Source of the DNA: Peptoniphilus mikwangii
GTDB taxonomy: Bacteria > Bacillota > Clostridia > Tissierellales > Peptoniphilaceae
Direction: 5' to 3'
Assembly (NCBI RefSeq): GCF_000468535.1
Contig: NZ_AUQY01000002.1
Span: 310,001 to 374,000, forward strand
Length of the DNA stretch: 64,000 nt
The position numbers were made by a program, and so were the translations under genes. Below are positions 62,943-64,000 of the stretch, one piece after another (position 1 is the stretch's first letter; every line of letters starts with the position of its first letter). The notes below the pieces were generated by a model. The model saw only the letters and a program-made list of their open reading frames with translations. It ran no database searches and had not been told where the DNA came from.

Positions 62943-64000
62943 TATATCAACTCATTTACTAATTTTTTAAAATGTTCTCCTCTTTTTTCATAGGAAGTAT
63001 ACATATCCCACGATGCACATGCCGGTGACAACAATACAACATCTCCACTAGATGCTATGCTATTAGAAAGCATAACCGCCTTATCTAAGTCATTAACCAT
63101 ATATATTTCATAGCCTAACGGCTTTGATATTTTCTGCAATATATCTGCTGTTTCTCCAAGTAATATAAGTTTTTTTACTTTGCCAAGCCCTATATTAAGC
63201 ATCTCTGAAAAATCAGCTTTCTTATCATATCCGCCTGCTATTAAAATTATATTTTTTTCAATAGCGTTAATTGCCATAATTGTAGAATCCGGATTAGTTC
63301 CTTTAGAATCATTATAATATTTTACCCCATTTAACTCTCTTACAAATTCTATTCTATGCTCCACTCCCATGAAATTAGAAATAGACTTTTTTATGACCTC
63401 ATTTTTTATTCCAAGAGATTTTGCGATAGCTGTTGATGCAAGTACATTTTCTACATTATGTACTCCCGGCATTTTTATATCATTCACAGACATTATAAAT
63501 TCCGTAGAATCTTTACTTCTAAAGTAAATACCGCCTTCCTTTACAAATGTACCAAGCTTCCCGGAATCTTCAAGTGAAAAATAATATATATCTCTATCGA
63601 AACTTAAACTTTTTAAATTCTGATCTCTATAATTGAATATGGTGTAATCATCTTCATTTTGATTTTTAAATATTTTATATTTAGCATTTTTATAATTAGA
63701 AATATTCCCATGCCAGTCTAAATGGTCGCTTGTAACATTTGTTATAACTGAAACTATCGGTTTGAAATCATAAGTATACTCTAATTGAAACGAACTTGCC
63801 TCAATAACTATATAATCATCTTCTTCAGCTTCAAGAGCTATATCTAAAATTCCCTTTCCAATGTTTCCTACACAGTATGTTTTTCTATCATTGTTTAATA
63901 TTTGATAAGTTAATGAAGTTGTTGTTGTCTTTCCATTCGTTCCTGTTATTGCTATTAAATTTTTACACTTAGTAATCCCATAAGCAATTTCAATATCTGA
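62942..64000 (-). CDS. murD: UDP-MurNAc-L-alanine:D-glutamate ligase MurD, partial (5' end outside window)
   Basis: MurD adds D-Glu in cytoplasmic peptidoglycan precursor synthesis. The frame is open from the stop at 62942 to the right edge, about 352 residues, lacking the N-terminal ~90-100. Visible motifs are the ATP site NLIAITGTNGKTTTTSL, VGNIGKG, VIEASSFQLE, ITNVTSDHLDWHG, the C-terminal GVEHRIEFVREL, YNDSKGTNPDSTIMAI and LLSPACASWDMY. An internal ATG at 63493 would give a false 183-aa gene that lacks the ATPase; the continuous frame shows this is one protein. Confidence 0.96.
   Translation of the reverse strand, partial: SDIEIAYGITKCKNLIAITGTNGKTTTTSLTYQILNNDRKTYCVGNIGKGILDIALEAEEDDYIVIEASSFQLEYTYDFKPIVSVITNVTSDHLDWHGNISNYKNAKYKIFKNQNEDDYTIFNYRDQNLKSLSFDRDIYYFSLEDSGKLGTFVKEGGIYFRSKDSTEFIMSVNDIKMPGVHNVENVLASTAIAKSLGIKNEVIKKSISNFMGVEHRIEFVRELNGVKYYNDSKGTNPDSTIMAINAIEKNIILIAGGYDKKADFSEMLNIGLGKVKKLILLGETADILQKISKPLGYEIYMVNDLDKAVMLSNSIASSGDVVLLSPACASWDMYTSYEKRGEHFKKLVNELI

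Noticed and set aside
62942-63493. Short 183-aa gene starting at ATG 63493
   Set aside because: The frame continues upstream to the window edge with MurD ATP-binding motifs, so this is only the C-terminal part of murD.

Overview
This 64 kb window is chromosomal DNA from a strongly AT-rich, low-GC Gram-positive bacterium. Gene content and order point to an anaerobic Firmicute of the Tissierellia/Peptoniphilaceae type (Parvimonas, Peptoniphilus, Anaerococcus or Finegoldia-like). That placement is an inference from codon usage, ammonia-dependent AsnA, c-di-AMP synthase CdaA, PrkC/PrpC, RemA, a thrS T-box and AGGAGG ribosome-binding sites; no rRNA is present to settle it. Almost every gene is on the minus strand. 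The only plus-strand genes are recX with a GIY-YIG gene, and one two-component system.

Layout, left to right. 1-2.7 kb: a cut SpoIID/LytB-like gene and ruvB-ruvA-ruvC. 2.7-7.0 kb: an unrecognised gene, asnA, a zinc-phospholipase-like gene and a secreted GH18 protein. 7.1-11.0 kb: the SRP/ribosome operon ylxM-ffh-rpsP-khpA-rimM-trmD-rplS, driven by a consensus promoter. 11.1-13.3 kb: thrS behind a Thr T-box. 13.3-22.5 kb: one tightly packed run, FHA protein-RodA/FtsW-PBP-ispD-ispF-transaldolase-glpX-rho-SpoU methylase-GME-fold protein. 22.6-23.4 kb: recX and a GIY-YIG protein. 23.4-27.3 kb: an OmpR-type two-component system followed by a lipoprotein and a small membrane protein. 27.4-31.6 kb: guaB, and DUF5317-cdaA-cdaR (c-di-AMP synthesis). 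31.6-36.2 kb: a bacitracin/lantibiotic-type ABC exporter, divergent from its probable two-component system. 36.2-51.2 kb: the run yicC-remA-gmk-rpoZ-coaBC-priA-def-fmt-(yugP)-rsmB-rlmN-prpC-prkC-rsgA-rpe-thiN, the same order as in Bacillus subtilis apart from the yugP-like insertion. 51.3-56.7 kb: asnS-leuS and a secreted C69 dipeptidase. 56.9-64 kb: division/wall cluster murD(cut)-ftsW-murG-ftsQ-ftsZ, then nrdR and rarA.

The common theme is growth control of the cell envelope. There are two separate SEDS proteins (one with an FHA protein and a PBP, one in the division cluster), a PASTA kinase/phosphatase pair, c-di-AMP synthase and at least one envelope-sensing two-component system. Most of the rest is translation, tRNA/rRNA modification and DNA repair.

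I did not find a clearly new biological system. The best leads are: an in-frame TAA that removes the last 41 codons of the ABC exporter ATPase; a 22-bp-spaced direct repeat in the exporter/two-component divergent region; hairpins placed directly before asnA, nrdR and rho that look like attenuators or processing elements; three tandem Rho_N-like units in Rho; and heavy use of UUG starts in essential genes. No CRISPR, tRNA, rRNA, insertion sequence or integrase was seen, and no gene-free gap exceeds 300 bases.
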